A stretch of 64,000 nucleotides of DNA from Pseudofabraea citricarpa (lineage: Eukaryota; Ascomycota; Leotiomycetes; Helotiales; Dermateaceae): positions 2,170,001 to 2,234,000 of the forward strand of contig JAPWGK010000004.1 of NCBI GenBank assembly GCA_029641185.1, written 5' to 3'. The notes below the pieces were generated by a model. The model saw only the letters and a list, made by a program, of their open reading frames with translations, ran no database searches and was not told where the DNA came from. Below, piece by piece: positions 63,532-64,000 of the stretch. A program made the position numbers and the translations under genes. Numbering within the stretch: the stretch's first letter is position 1; each line of letters opens with the position of its first letter.

Positions 63532-64000
63532 TTTGTGCCAAACTCCGGGTTGTTAGAATGAAGTCTGATAGGTGTCTGTTGTGGAGAAACTTTTGTTAAG
63601 ATGTATAAGCCGATAAGAGAAACAAAAACTAAATATCGAAGGTGCCTACGAAGAAAAGAGTAATATTGGTTTTGAACAACAAATTCATATATATTGACAT
63701 TGTTAGCCTTTGTGTTTCGATCCAGGTTACCGGCAATCGATAGGTCGGGTGTCGGATCTATTAAGATTACTTGGGTAGGTAGCTTTGGCGGGAGATTTGA
63801 TCGGAAAGTCTTTAATGTGCCTCTTCTCCGTAATTGCTCTTTCCTTTTGCGAGATCCAGATATAGCTATCCTTGTTCCGGACCGGTAATATTTTACACGG
63901 AAACCGTCGGCTAATTCACATCACGTTATCGGTAATGCCAACACCGGATTTCATACCATGTTGTAGCTTTTACTCATTTATAGAGTACTCGTCAATTTAA
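63532..64000. promoter_or_regulatory. Upstream region of the glycosyltransferase with CCGGA motifs
   Basis: No gene is supported. A composite site TCCGGACCGGT lies at 63877-63887 and ACCGGAT at 63943-63949. Similar sites occur in the cluster promoters at 9.3-9.6 and 14.0-14.4 kb. Confidence 0.42.

Overview
The window is genomic DNA of a filamentous ascomycete (Pezizomycotina). Genes have short GT-AG introns (about 40-85 nt), the proteins are fungal secondary-metabolism families, and a 30.7-kb block is RIP-mutated (repeat-induced point mutation). No species can be named from the sequence alone.

Bases 1-25,665 form a terpenoid-type biosynthetic gene cluster. In order: a membrane-anchored methyltransferase-like protein (54-967, +), a secreted BBE-type flavin oxidase (1851-3658, +), a TauD/xanthine-dioxygenase-like 2-oxoglutarate oxygenase (4378-5759, +), an enoyl-CoA hydratase (5895-6920, -), a cytochrome P450 (7613-9211, -), an acyl-CoA dehydrogenase (9712-11236, +), the core bifunctional terpene synthase (11589-13862, -: class I cyclase fused to a prenyl-diphosphate synthase), a second P450 (14615-16431, +), a Zn2Cys6 regulator (16762-19459, -), an SGNH hydrolase (21035-21874, -), an arylamine N-acetyltransferase-like protein (22251-23221, +) and a BAHD-like acyltransferase (24012-25664, +). 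I rebuilt exon structures from splice sites and phase. Every multi-exon gene listed closes in frame.

Bases 26,184-56,881 are a gene-free, roughly 20% G+C block. It resolves into at least three LTR retrotransposons nested inside one another: an outer Ty3/gypsy element with 140-bp LTRs, a Ty1/copia element with 220-bp LTRs and a 5-bp target duplication, and an inner element with 302-bp LTRs that appears to lie on the opposite strand.

Beyond the block lie degraded unique DNA, a third P450 (59312-61092, +) similar to the 7.6-9.2 kb P450, an AT-rich patch, and a Caps_synth-type glycosyltransferase (62326-63531, -).

Inferred logic: the fusion enzyme makes a C20 or C25 polyprenyl diphosphate and cyclises it. 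P450s, the 2-oxoglutarate oxygenase and the flavin oxidase oxidise the scaffold. The acyl-CoA dehydrogenase/enoyl-CoA hydratase pair either shapes an acyl-CoA for the acyltransferase or edits a side chain. The glycosyltransferase may add sugar. A CCGGA-type motif recurs in promoters on both sides of the transposon block and is a candidate site for the cluster regulator. The product is not identifiable from sequence.
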